From Sphingomonas sp. UBA4766 (GTDB taxonomy: Bacteria; Pseudomonadota; Alphaproteobacteria; Sphingomonadales; Sphingomonadaceae): 5,362 nucleotides of DNA. The first letter of the stretch is position 1. Every line of letters starts with the position of its first letter. Location: assembly GCA_002403415.1 (NCBI GenBank), contig DHHS01000006.1, positions 1,456-6,817 of the forward strand, written 5' to 3'. The notes below the pieces were generated by a model. The model was not told the origin of the DNA. It made no database searches and saw only the letters and a list, made by a program, of their open reading frames with translations. Positions 1-5,362 of the stretch are shown one piece after another. The position numbers were made by a program, and so were the translations under genes.

Positions 1-80
1 GCCCGACGATGATGAAGCGCCGCCTGCGCGAGGGTGTGGAGTTTTTCGACTTTCTGAAGAACCGCAACGTCGCGGGTTGA
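1..80 (+). CDS. C-terminal end of an upstream gene, possibly hpnJ-like radical SAM protein (partial)
   Basis: An open frame enters from the left edge (first full codon at base 3) and ends at TGA 78-80, giving the last 25 residues. The tail is basic and amphipathic (MMKRRLREGVEFFDFLKNRN). A short basic helix of this kind ends many B12-binding-type radical SAM proteins. Because the next gene resembles hpnL, the likeliest identity is a neighbour from the hopanoid C35 side-chain set (hpnI glycosyltransferase, hpnJ radical SAM, hpnK deacetylase), with hpnJ my first guess. That is inference from context and from the style of the tail, because no diagnostic domain lies inside the window. The 22-bp gap to the next start suggests co-transcription with it. 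Confidence 0.6.
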   Translation, partial: PTMMKRRLREGVEFFDFLKNRNVAG

Positions 81-83
81 TCG

Positions 84-102
84 AGCGCCGGGCGCGGGCG
101 CT
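84..102 (+). promoter_or_regulatory. Potential stem-loop abutting the hpnL start codon
   Basis: Bases 84-89 (AGCGCC) pair perfectly with 97-102 (GGCGCT), leaving a 7-nt loop at 90-96. The stem ends at the base before the GTG at 103, so it would cover the position where a Shine-Dalgarno sequence should lie. No good Shine-Dalgarno is visible outside it. It could limit initiation or favour coupling to translation of the preceding gene, or it could be a chance pairing in GC-rich DNA. Confidence 0.35.
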
Positions 103-1068
103 GTGGGGCGGACAGTCGCAATCTTATTGACGATCATCGGCGCGGGCGCGGTGGTCTGGCTGGTCGGCGCGACCGGCTGGCGCGACGTCGTCGGCGGGGT
201 CGCGCGCGTGGGCTGGGCCGGGTTCGCGGTGCTGATGGCGTGGACGGCGGTGACGCTCGTCGTGCTGGGCGCGGGCTGGTGGGCGGTCGCACCGGGGCTG
301 GAGCGGCGCCACTGGCCAACCTTTGCCTGGGCGCGGATGACGCGCGAGGCGGCGACGGACGTGCTCCCCTTCTCGCAATTTGGCGGGTTAGTGATTGGCG
401 CGCGCACCGCGATTGCGGGCGGGATTCGCCCCGCGCTCGTCTATGCCTCGCTCATTGCCGATCAGACGACCGAGCTGGCCGCGCAACTGGCCTTTACCCT
501 GTTCGGGGTGGCGATGCTGGCGCTGGCGCTGGGGGCCGGGTCGGGTGGAGCGCAGGTGCTGCCGCTGGTGCTGGCGGGCGTGGGCGTGCTGGTCGCGATC
601 ATGCTGGGCTTTACGCTGGGCCAGCGGCCGATGCTGCGTATGGCGCAGGGGCTCGCGGGGCGACTGCTCCCCGGATCAGTGGCGACGGTCGAGGCGCTGA
701 CCAGCGAACTTGACGCGATTTACCGCCAGCCGGGGCGGGTGATTGCCGCGTTCCTGCTCCATCTGGTCGCGTGGATTTTCAGCGCGGGCGGCGCGTGGAT
801 CGCGCTGCATTTCATGGGTCAGGACGTGCCGATCATGGCGGTGCTGACGATCGAGGCGCTGATTTTCACGCTGCGCACGGTCGCCTTTGCGATCCCCGGC
901 GGGGTTGGGGTGCAGGAGGGGGCCTATGTGCTGATCGGGCCGCTGTTTGGCGTGTCGCCGGGGGTCGGCCTTGCGCTCAGCCTGGTGAAGCGGGCGCGCG
1001 ACATTTGCGTCGGGGTTCCGGGGCTTGCGCTATGGCAATGGCTCGAATGGCGCCGGGCGCGCCCCTAA
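103..1068 (+). CDS. hpnL: HpnL-like integral membrane protein of the LPG synthase TM family (hopanoid-associated)
   Basis: This is a 321-residue polytopic inner-membrane protein of the lysylphosphatidylglycerol synthase transmembrane / UPF0104 type, the family that contains HpnL of hopanoid clusters. Hydrophobic segments lie near residues 4-24, 38-61, 125-145, 152-173, 212-236, 243-264 and 272-313 (probably two helices). The family hallmark near the C-terminus is present as FAIPGGVGVQEGAYVLI (about 262-278), with the conserved Pro-Gly-Gly and Glu272, followed by a conserved Lys-Arg pair at 296-297. It lacks the large soluble C-terminal domain of true MprF lysyl-PG synthases, so lipid aminoacylation is not expected. 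HpnL has no firmly assigned biochemistry; a role in handling or transporting hopanoid lipids is inference from clustering. The start is GTG 103, because an in-frame stop at 55-57 leaves no better upstream codon. TTG 127 is a weaker alternative. The gene's stop overlaps the stop of the convergent chorismate mutase gene. Confidence 0.82.
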   Translation: MGRTVAILLTIIGAGAVVWLVGATGWRDVVGGVARVGWAGFAVLMAWTAVTLVVLGAGWWAVAPGLERRHWPTFAWARMTREAATDVLPFSQFGGLVIGARTAIAGGIRPALVYASLIADQTTELAAQLAFTLFGVAMLALALGAGSGGAQVLPLVLAGVGVLVAIMLGFTLGQRPMLRMAQGLAGRLLPGSVATVEALTSELDAIYRQPGRVIAAFLLHLVAWIFSAGGAWIALHFMGQDVPIMAVLTIEALIFTLRTVAFAIPGGVGVQEGAYVLIGPLFGVSPGVGLALSLVKRARDICVGVPGLALWQWLEWRRARP

Positions 1069-1343
1069 CCCCGCACCCGCTCGTGATGGCGAATCACTTC
1101 GTCGATGATGAAGCGCAGGAATTTCTCGCTGAAATCGGGGTCAAGCTCGGCCGCATCGGCCAGCGCGCGCAGCCGGGCGATTTGCGCTTCCTCGCGTGCA
1201 GGGTCGGCGGGGGGGAGGCCGTGTTCGGCCTTGTAACGGCCGACCGCCTGCGTCACCTTGAACCGTTCCGCCAGCAGATGGATGAGCGCGGCGTCGATAT
1301 TGTCGATGCTTTTGCGATAGCTGGTCAACATGGTGTCGGTCAT
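1065..1343 (-). CDS. Chorismate mutase, monofunctional AroQ class
   Basis: This 92-residue cytosolic enzyme rearranges chorismate to prephenate, the committed step to phenylalanine and tyrosine. It aligns without gaps to the chorismate mutase domain of the E. coli P-protein (PheA), offset by one residue. R10, R27, K38, D47, R50 and E51 match E. coli R11, R28, K39, D48, R51 and E52, which bind the substrate. The E. coli Gln88 position is His87 here (in VIRHHERV). The length fits a stand-alone all-helical AroQ domain with no dehydratase, dehydrogenase or DAHP synthase fusion and no signal peptide, so it is a cytoplasmic rather than exported form. The start is ATG 1343-1341, preceded by GGGGGA with an 8-nt spacer. 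The frame stays open further upstream to 1496, but that would run into the neighbouring gene and the added residues are not family-like. The gene is convergent with hpnL (4-nt overlap) and divergent from the polyprenyl synthase gene. Confidence 0.9.
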   Translation of the reverse strand: MTDTMLTSYRKSIDNIDAALIHLLAERFKVTQAVGRYKAEHGLPPADPAREEAQIARLRALADAAELDPDFSEKFLRFIIDEVIRHHERVRG

Positions 1344-1346
1344 CGC

Positions 1347-1360
1347 ATTGGTCCCCCAAT
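1347..1360 (-). promoter_or_regulatory. Potential stem-loop at the chorismate mutase ribosome binding site
   Basis: Read on the minus strand, the leader contains ATTGG-GGGA-CCAAT, a perfect 5-bp stem with a 4-nt loop ending 3 nt before the ATG. The Shine-Dalgarno-like GGGGGA lies partly in the stem and partly in the loop. The stem is short and half A-U, so it is weak. It could be a mild, possibly temperature-sensitive, brake on initiation or just chance. Confidence 0.3.
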
Positions 1361-1377
1361 CTCGCACAGTTTGCGGC

Positions 1378-1406
1378 ATTTTGCGGGGAGGCGTGCGCCC
1401 GCGCAA
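1378..1406 (-). promoter_or_regulatory. Candidate sigma70-type promoter for the chorismate mutase gene
   Basis: On the minus strand, TTGCGC (1406-1401) and CAAAAT (1383-1378) are 17 bp apart, matching the housekeeping consensus at 3 of 6 and 4 of 6 positions. A start near 1371 would leave a leader of about 28 nt that includes the ribosome binding site. This is the best candidate I see in the 98-bp divergent region. I could not find a convincing counterpart for the plus-strand gene. Confidence 0.25.
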
Positions 1407-1422
1407 CCCCGGCTCTTGCCTT

Positions 1423-1440
1423 TGGCCCGCCAACGGGCCA
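1423..1440 (+). promoter_or_regulatory. Perfect inverted repeat (operator or leader hairpin) just before the polyprenyl synthase start
   Basis: TGGCCCG (1423-1429) and CGGGCCA (1434-1440) form a perfect 7-bp inverted repeat around a 4-nt centre (CCAA). It can be extended in RNA by a U-G pair (1422/1441) and a U-A pair (1421/1442) that includes the first base of the start codon. It sits in the divergent intergenic region, so it may be a protein-binding dyad in DNA or a hairpin over the initiation region of the mRNA. There is no T-run, so it is not an intrinsic terminator. Confidence 0.45.
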
Positions 1441-1441
1441 G

Positions 1442-2467
1442 ATGCGCGATAGCATGACCGCGTCGATCCACCGCCTGTCCGATCGCAACACCCCATCGCT
1501 TGATCCGATGATCGCGCTGGTGGCCGGTGATCTCAATCTTGTGAATGCGGTGATACTGGACCGGATGCAGTCGCAGATTCCGCTGATTCCAGAGCTTGCC
1601 GGGCATTTGATCGCGGGTGGGGGCAAGCGGATGCGGCCGATGCTCACTCTCGTCAGTGCGCGGCTGCTGGGCTATGCGGGCACGCGTCACCACCGGCTGG
1701 CGGCTGCGGTTGAATTTATCCACACCGCCACCCTCCTCCATGATGATGTCGTCGATGGCAGCGATTTGCGGCGCGGGCGGCGCACCGCAAACACGATTTG
1801 GGGCAATCCGGCAACCGTGCTGGTCGGCGATTTCCTGTTCAGCCGGTCATTCGAGCTGATGGTGGAGGATGGCAGCCACAAGGTTCTGAAAATCCTCAGC
1901 TCTGCCAGCGCGGTGATTGCCGAGGGTGAAGTCAATCAGCTTACCGCCGCGCGCAAGATTGATCTGGGCGAGGAACGCTATCTCGACATTATCGGCGCCA
2001 AAACGGCGGCGCTGTTTGCCGCCGCCTGCCGCATTTCGGCGGTGGTGGCTGAGCGGTCAGCGGCGGAGGAACTGGCGCTCGACGCCTATGGCCGCAATCT
2101 GGGGATCGCGTTTCAGCTCGTCGACGATGCGATTGATTATGTGTCGGACGCCGGCACGATGGGCAAGGACGCGGGCGATGATTTCCGCGAGGGCAAGGTG
2201 ACGTTGCCCGTCATCCTCGCCTATGCACGGGGTGACGCCGACGCGCGCCGTTTCTGGAAAGACGCCGTGGAGGGGCGGCGCAACACCGATGCCGACCTGA
2301 CCCATGCGGTCGAGCTGATCCGCGACGCTCGCGCGATCGACGACACGCTGGCACGGGCGCGACATTACGGCCAACGCGCGATCGACGCGCTCGGCCCCTT
2401 TGGCGCGAGCGACGCCAAGGACGCGATGATCGAAGCGGTCGAATTCGCGGTCGCCCGCGCTTATTGA
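1442..2467 (+). CDS. ispB: Long-chain all-trans polyprenyl diphosphate synthase (octaprenyl/decaprenyl type, IspB family)
   Basis: This 341-residue cytosolic enzyme condenses isopentenyl diphosphate onto farnesyl or geranylgeranyl diphosphate to make the C40-C50 side chain of ubiquinone. Visible motifs in order are GGGKRMRP (59-66), which binds diphosphate; EFIHTATLLHDD followed by VVD (first Asp-rich motif D101, D102, D105); RRG (110-112); GD at 129-130; K187-T188; FQLVDDAID (second Asp-rich motif D228, D229, D232); and GKDAGDDFREGK (241-252). The fifth residue before the first Asp motif is Ala96. A small residue there is typical of long-chain rather than farnesyl/geranylgeranyl synthases. 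Most sphingomonads make ubiquinone-10, so a decaprenyl product is likely, but chain length cannot be read from the sequence. The ATG at 1442 has no visible Shine-Dalgarno and sits directly behind an inverted repeat; the ATG at 1454, in the same frame, is an alternative. The gene heads a likely operon with the hydrolase and hrpB. Confidence 0.92.
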   Translation: MRDSMTASIHRLSDRNTPSLDPMIALVAGDLNLVNAVILDRMQSQIPLIPELAGHLIAGGGKRMRPMLTLVSARLLGYAGTRHHRLAAAVEFIHTATLLHDDVVDGSDLRRGRRTANTIWGNPATVLVGDFLFSRSFELMVEDGSHKVLKILSSASAVIAEGEVNQLTAARKIDLGEERYLDIIGAKTAALFAAACRISAVVAERSAAEELALDAYGRNLGIAFQLVDDAIDYVSDAGTMGKDAGDDFREGKVTLPVILAYARGDADARRFWKDAVEGRRNTDADLTHAVELIRDARAIDDTLARARHYGQRAIDALGPFGASDAKDAMIEAVEFAVARAY

Positions 2468-2492
2468 GCACAACCCGCTTCTCTGCTAACTT

Positions 2493-2509
2493 CCGACTGG
2501 TCGGGTCGG
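2493..2509 (+). promoter_or_regulatory. Potential weak stem-loop and tandem GTCGG before the hydrolase start
   Basis: CCGAC (2493-2497) can pair with GTCGG (2505-2509) across a 7-nt loop, with two possible U-G pairs extending the stem outward into the ribosome binding site GGGGA (2508-2512). A second GTCGG copy (2500-2504) lies inside the loop. This is the weakest of the leader hairpins in the window and may be chance. Confidence 0.2.
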
Positions 2510-2515
2510 GGATAG

Positions 2516-3433
2516 ATGATGGCGCGGTTTCTGAGCAGGCTCGCGTTAAGCGTGGCGATCGTGGCGGGTCTGGCGGCTGCCGCCGCGCCGTTTAAGGACA
2601 CGCTGTCGCTCGCGAAATACCTCGCCCAGCTCAAGCCAGCCAAGGCCGATCTTCGCACCAGCTATGGCCCTGCAAAATCGCAATATGCCGATCTTTACCT
2701 GCCAAAGGATGCGCGGGAGGCTGTGCCGGTCGTCATTCTGGTCCATGGTGGATGCTGGAATGTTGAAGTGCCTGCGGAGACGTTGGCTAGCAATGCGGCG
2801 GACCTGACCCGTGCCGGGGTCGCGGTATGGAACATCGAATATCGCCGGATTGGGGAGCCGGGCGGCGGCTATCCGGGCATGTATGAAGATGTCGGCTCGG
2901 CATTTGACATGCTGCGTTCGGTCGCGGGCGCGCATCGGCTTGATCTGACGCGCGTCACCGTGGTCGGGCATTCATCGGGCGCGCATTTGGGCATGTGGGG
3001 AGCCGCGCGGCACAAGCTGCCCGCCGGACACGCCCTGCGCGGCGCCGATCCGCTGCCCGTTCGTTCGGTCCTGAGCGTGGGCGGGGCGCCCGATATCGAA
3101 CACGCGGCCGAGCTGCTGCCGATTGCTTGTCCGGGCGTGGTAACGATCAATCAAGTCGTGGGTGCAAAAACCCCCGATCGCGCCAAACCCTTTGCCGACA
3201 CGTCAGCGAACCAGATGTTCCCGCTGGGTATTCGCACCCGGTCGATCATGGGTGAATATGACGATGTTCTGCCGCCCTATCTCGGGCTGTGGTGGCAAAG
3301 GCTGGCGTCGCGCAAGGGCGATGATGTCGATACCCATGTCATCAAGGGCGCGGGGCATTTCGATCTGGTCGCGACCAGCGAACCCGAATGGCAGGAAGTC
3401 CGCGCACTGATCCTGGCCGAGGCAAAGCGTTAG
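2516..3433 (+). CDS. Exported alpha/beta hydrolase (esterase-like)
   Basis: This 305-residue serine hydrolase has an N-terminal signal peptide or membrane anchor: basic MMARFLSRLA, then a hydrophobic Ala/Val-rich stretch to about residue 24, with a possible AAA-PF cleavage site and no lipobox. It should therefore act in the periplasm or at the membrane. The alpha/beta hydrolase signature is complete: oxyanion-hole HGGCW (77-81), nucleophile elbow GHSSG with Ser153, acid probably Asp249 in GEYDDVLPP, and His281 in GAGHFDLV. The stretch YRRIGEPGGGYPGMYEDV (109-126) is typical of the carboxylesterase / BD-FAE / kynurenine-formamidase-like branch. The substrate is unknown and I assign no pathway. 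ATG 2516 is used here. The adjacent ATG 2519 gives a better 6-nt spacing from GGGGA and may be the true start. It lies 48 bp after the polyprenyl synthase and 39 bp before hrpB. Confidence 0.85.
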   Translation: MMARFLSRLALSVAIVAGLAAAAAPFKDTLSLAKYLAQLKPAKADLRTSYGPAKSQYADLYLPKDAREAVPVVILVHGGCWNVEVPAETLASNAADLTRAGVAVWNIEYRRIGEPGGGYPGMYEDVGSAFDMLRSVAGAHRLDLTRVTVVGHSSGAHLGMWGAARHKLPAGHALRGADPLPVRSVLSVGGAPDIEHAAELLPIACPGVVTINQVVGAKTPDRAKPFADTSANQMFPLGIRTRSIMGEYDDVLPPYLGLWWQRLASRKGDDVDTHVIKGAGHFDLVATSEPEWQEVRALILAEAKR

Positions 3434-3452
3434 CGCTTGGCGGCTAATCCCA

Positions 3453-3471
3453 CCCGTCCTAGTGGGACGGG
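3453..3471 (+). promoter_or_regulatory. Perfect stem-loop over the hrpB ribosome binding site
   Basis: CCCGTCC (3453-3459) pairs perfectly with GGACGGG (3465-3471) around a 5-nt loop, ending one base before the GTG at 3473. The 3' arm contains the only purine-rich ribosome binding candidate (GGGACGGG), so folding would hide it. An alternative pairing, CCCAC (3449-3453) with GTGGG (3462-3466), competes with it, which could allow two states. No T-run follows, so it is not an intrinsic terminator for the hydrolase gene. Confidence 0.4.
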
Positions 3472-3472
3472 C

Positions 3473-5362
3473 GTGACCGCGCTTCCCATTCACACTGTCC
3501 TGCCCGAATTGCTGGCGGCTCTGCGCGCGCGCTCGTCGGCGGTGCTGGTCGCGCCGCCGGGGGCGGGCAAGACCACGGCGGTGGCTCCCGTGCTGCTTGG
3601 CGAGCCATGGTGCCGTGGCGAGATTTTGCTGCTTTCCCCCCGCCGTATCGCTGCGCGCGCGGCTGCTGAACGCATGGCTGAGCAAGCGGGCGAGCGTGTG
3701 GGCCAAAGCTATGGCTATGCGACGCGCATGGATAGCAAGCGATCGGCGGCAACGCGCGTCACCGTGATGACGCAGGGCATTTTCGTGAACCGGATTCAAG
3801 ACGATCCTGAACTTGCCGGGGTATCGGCGGTGCTGTTTGATGAAGTGCATGAGCGCAGTCTGGACGGCGATTTCGCGCTGGCGCTGGCGCTTGATGCGCA
3901 GGGGGCGCTGCGCCCCGACCTGCGGCTGATGGCGATGTCGGCGACGCTCGACGGTGCGCGTTTTGCAGCCCTTATGGACGACGCGCCCGTGATCGAGAGT
4001 GCAGGGCGCAGCCATCCGCTGACGCTCCACCATCTGGGCCGGGCGGCAGAGGCGCGGATCGAGGACGAGGTTGCGCGCGCCATCCGCCTCGCGCTGATGG
4101 ATGGGGAGGGCGGGGTGCTCGCCTTTCTGCCCGGCGTGGCGGAGATTGAACGGGTTGCCGAACGGCTCGGCGATTTGCCTGGCATGGCGCTCCACAAGCT
4201 GCACGGCACGCTCCCACCCGATGAGCAGCGCGCGGCGATTGCGCCGTCGGCTGCCCGCAAGCTGGTGCTGGCGACGTCGATTGCGGAGACCAGCCTGACG
4301 CTCGACGGCATCCGGATCGTGGTCGATTCGGGACTCGCGCGCCGCCCGCGTTACGACCGTGCCGCAGGGATGACCCGGCTGGTCACCGAGCGCGCCAGCC
4401 AGGCCGCCGTCACGCAGCGCGCCGGGCGCGCGGCGCGGCAGGGGCCAGGCACCGCCTATCGCTTGTGGGAGGAAGCCGCGACTGCGGGCCTCCCCCGCTT
4501 CGATCCGCCCGAAATGCTCGAGGCTGATCTGTCGGCGCTGGTGCTCGACTGCGCGCGCTGGGGGGTGGCGGATCCGCGGCGACTGCGCTGGATCGACCCG
4601 CCGCCCGATGCAGCGGTGGTGGAAGCGCGGGGGCGGTTGCTCAACCTGGGCGCGATTGATGGCGATGGCCGCGTGACCGCGCATGGCGCGGCGATTGCCC
4701 GCCTCCCGCTGCCACCCCGGCTCGGGCACATGCTGGTGGAAGGGGCACGGCGCGGCATCGGCGCGGTCGCCGCCGAAGTTGCAGTGCTGCTCAGCGAGCG
4801 CGGGCTGGGGGGCAATGACCCCGATCTCGACAGTCGCCTTTCCCGCTGGCGGCGTGAGCGCGGGCACCGGGCCGAGGGCGCGCGCAAGCTTGCCGCACGT
4901 TGGGCCGCCATGGTGGCGGGCGGGGCGAACCCGCCGGGGCAGGATGGGAATGATTCGGTGGCGATGTGCATTGCGCTGGCCTTTCCCGACCGTGTCGCGC
5001 GGCGTCGCGATGCGACGGGCGAGCATTGGGCGTCGGTGGGCGGGCGCGGGTTTCGGCTTGACCCGACGCTCAGCCTCGCGCGTGCCGAATGGCTGGCGGT
5101 GGCGGAAACGCAGGGGATGGCGGCGGGCGCGCGGATATTGGCCGCCGCACCGATCGACACGCTGACGGTGGAGGACTTGTTCGCCGATCAGATCATGGTG
5201 GCGCGCCAGGTGGCCTTTGATCCCGCGACCGGCGGGGTTCAGGCGCGGCGCGAGCGGCGGTTGGGGGCGATTCGCCTCGCCAGCGGGCCGGATGCCGACG
5301 CTGATCCGGCGGCGGTTGCGGCGGCGCTGCTCGCGGGGGTGCGCGATCATGGCCTGCAGCCA
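3473..5362 (+). CDS. hrpB: ATP-dependent helicase HrpB (3' end outside the window)
   Basis: The frame runs 630 codons from GTG 3473 to the window edge with no stop. HrpB proteins are usually about 810-820 residues, so roughly the last quarter is missing because of the window boundary, not a mutation. It is a DEAH-type superfamily 2 helicase. The N-terminus has the HrpB-typical LPIHTVLPELLAAL. Walker A is APPGAGKTT (27-35), motif Ia LLSPRRIAARAAAERM (53-68), Walker B/DExH DEVHER (123-128), motif III MSATLD (155-160), FLPG (218-221), motif V LATSIAETSLTLDGIRIVVD (266-285) and motif VI QRAGRAAR (315-322). The helicase-associated (HA2-like) region follows, then the HrpB-specific LAFPDRVARRR (502-512), the beginning of the HrpB C-terminal domain. 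The cellular role of HrpB is poorly defined; RNA or RNP remodelling is inferred from the family. GTG 3473 is preferred for its nearby GGGACGGG. TTG 3437 is the only in-frame upstream alternative before the stop at 3431. Confidence 0.93.
   Translation, partial: MTALPIHTVLPELLAALRARSSAVLVAPPGAGKTTAVAPVLLGEPWCRGEILLLSPRRIAARAAAERMAEQAGERVGQSYGYATRMDSKRSAATRVTVMTQGIFVNRIQDDPELAGVSAVLFDEVHERSLDGDFALALALDAQGALRPDLRLMAMSATLDGARFAALMDDAPVIESAGRSHPLTLHHLGRAAEARIEDEVARAIRLALMDGEGGVLAFLPGVAEIERVAERLGDLPGMALHKLHGTLPPDEQRAAIAPSAARKLVLATSIAETSLTLDGIRIVVDSGLARRPRYDRAAGMTRLVTERASQAAVTQRAGRAARQGPGTAYRLWEEAATAGLPRFDPPEMLEADLSALVLDCARWGVADPRRLRWIDPPPDAAVVEARGRLLNLGAIDGDGRVTAHGAAIARLPLPPRLGHMLVEGARRGIGAVAAEVAVLLSERGLGGNDPDLDSRLSRWRRERGHRAEGARKLAARWAAMVAGGANPPGQDGNDSVAMCIALAFPDRVARRRDATGEHWASVGGRGFRLDPTLSLARAEWLAVAETQGMAAGARILAAAPIDTLTVEDLFADQIMVARQVAFDPATGGVQARRERRLGAIRLASGPDADADPAAVAAALLAGVRDHGLQP

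Noticed and set aside
103..1068. hpnL-like gene as MprF lysylphosphatidylglycerol synthase
   Set aside because: At 321 residues it holds only the membrane domain and lacks the C-terminal aminoacyl-transferase domain.
771..1457. A 228-codon plus-strand frame spanning the hpnL end and the chorismate mutase
   Set aside because: It is a shadow frame crossing two well-supported genes, with low-complexity composition and no domain.
1344..1496. N-terminal extension of the chorismate mutase frame to an ATG at 1496
   Set aside because: It would overlap the polyprenyl synthase gene and add 51 residues without family similarity. The ATG at 1343 has a good ribosome binding site and gives the normal AroQ length.
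2057..2473. A minus-strand frame of 138 codons antisense to the polyprenyl synthase
   Set aside because: It overlaps the conserved second Asp-rich motif region of the real gene and shows no domain of its own.
3453..3471. Hairpin after the hydrolase read as a rho-independent terminator
   Set aside because: No T-run follows; the stem runs directly into the hrpB start codon. A leader structure fits better.
3203..5350. A 715-codon open frame on the minus strand
   Set aside because: It lies antisense to hrpB, which carries all helicase motifs. Its translation is Arg/His/Pro-rich with no recognisable domain. Long antisense frames arise from third-position GC bias in this kind of genome.

Overview
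The window looks like a piece of an alphaproteobacterial chromosome, most likely from a sphingomonad. The evidence is high G+C DNA with strong third-position GC bias, an HpnL-type hopanoid-cluster membrane protein, a long-chain polyprenyl diphosphate synthase of the ubiquinone side-chain type, and an HrpB helicase. The species assignment is inference. I see no mobile element, CRISPR array, tRNA, rRNA or rho-independent terminator. Coding density is very high, and the largest gene-free gap is 98 bp.

Layout, left to right. Bases 1-80 hold the last 25 codons of a plus-strand gene, possibly a hopanoid radical-SAM gene of the hpnJ type. It is followed after 22 bp by an hpnL-like integral membrane protein (103-1068). 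A small AroQ-class chorismate mutase lies on the minus strand (1065-1343), and its stop overlaps the hpnL stop tail to tail. A 98-bp divergent intergenic region (1344-1441) separates it from a plus-strand run of three genes: a long-chain all-trans polyprenyl diphosphate synthase (1442-2467), an exported alpha/beta hydrolase (2516-3433), and the ATP-dependent helicase gene hrpB (from 3473, cut by the window end after 630 codons). Gaps of 48 and 39 bp without terminators make these three a plausible operon.

Biology. The left side is hopanoid (C30/C35 triterpenoid) metabolism and the centre is isoprenoid/quinone supply. Farnesyl diphosphate is the common precursor of squalene/hopanoids and of the polyprenyl tail. 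Chorismate is the common precursor of phenylalanine/tyrosine and of the quinone ring. The hydrolase and hrpB have no obvious pathway link to these genes.

Nothing here is a clearly new system. The most unusual signal is architectural. All five translation starts in the window have a potential stem-loop in the 5' leader close to the start codon. In three of them (hpnL, polyprenyl synthase, hrpB) a perfect 6-7 bp stem ends 0-1 nt before the start codon. Other points to check are a His in the chorismate mutase at the position of the catalytic Gln88 of the E. coli enzyme, and an altered helicase motif VI in HrpB.
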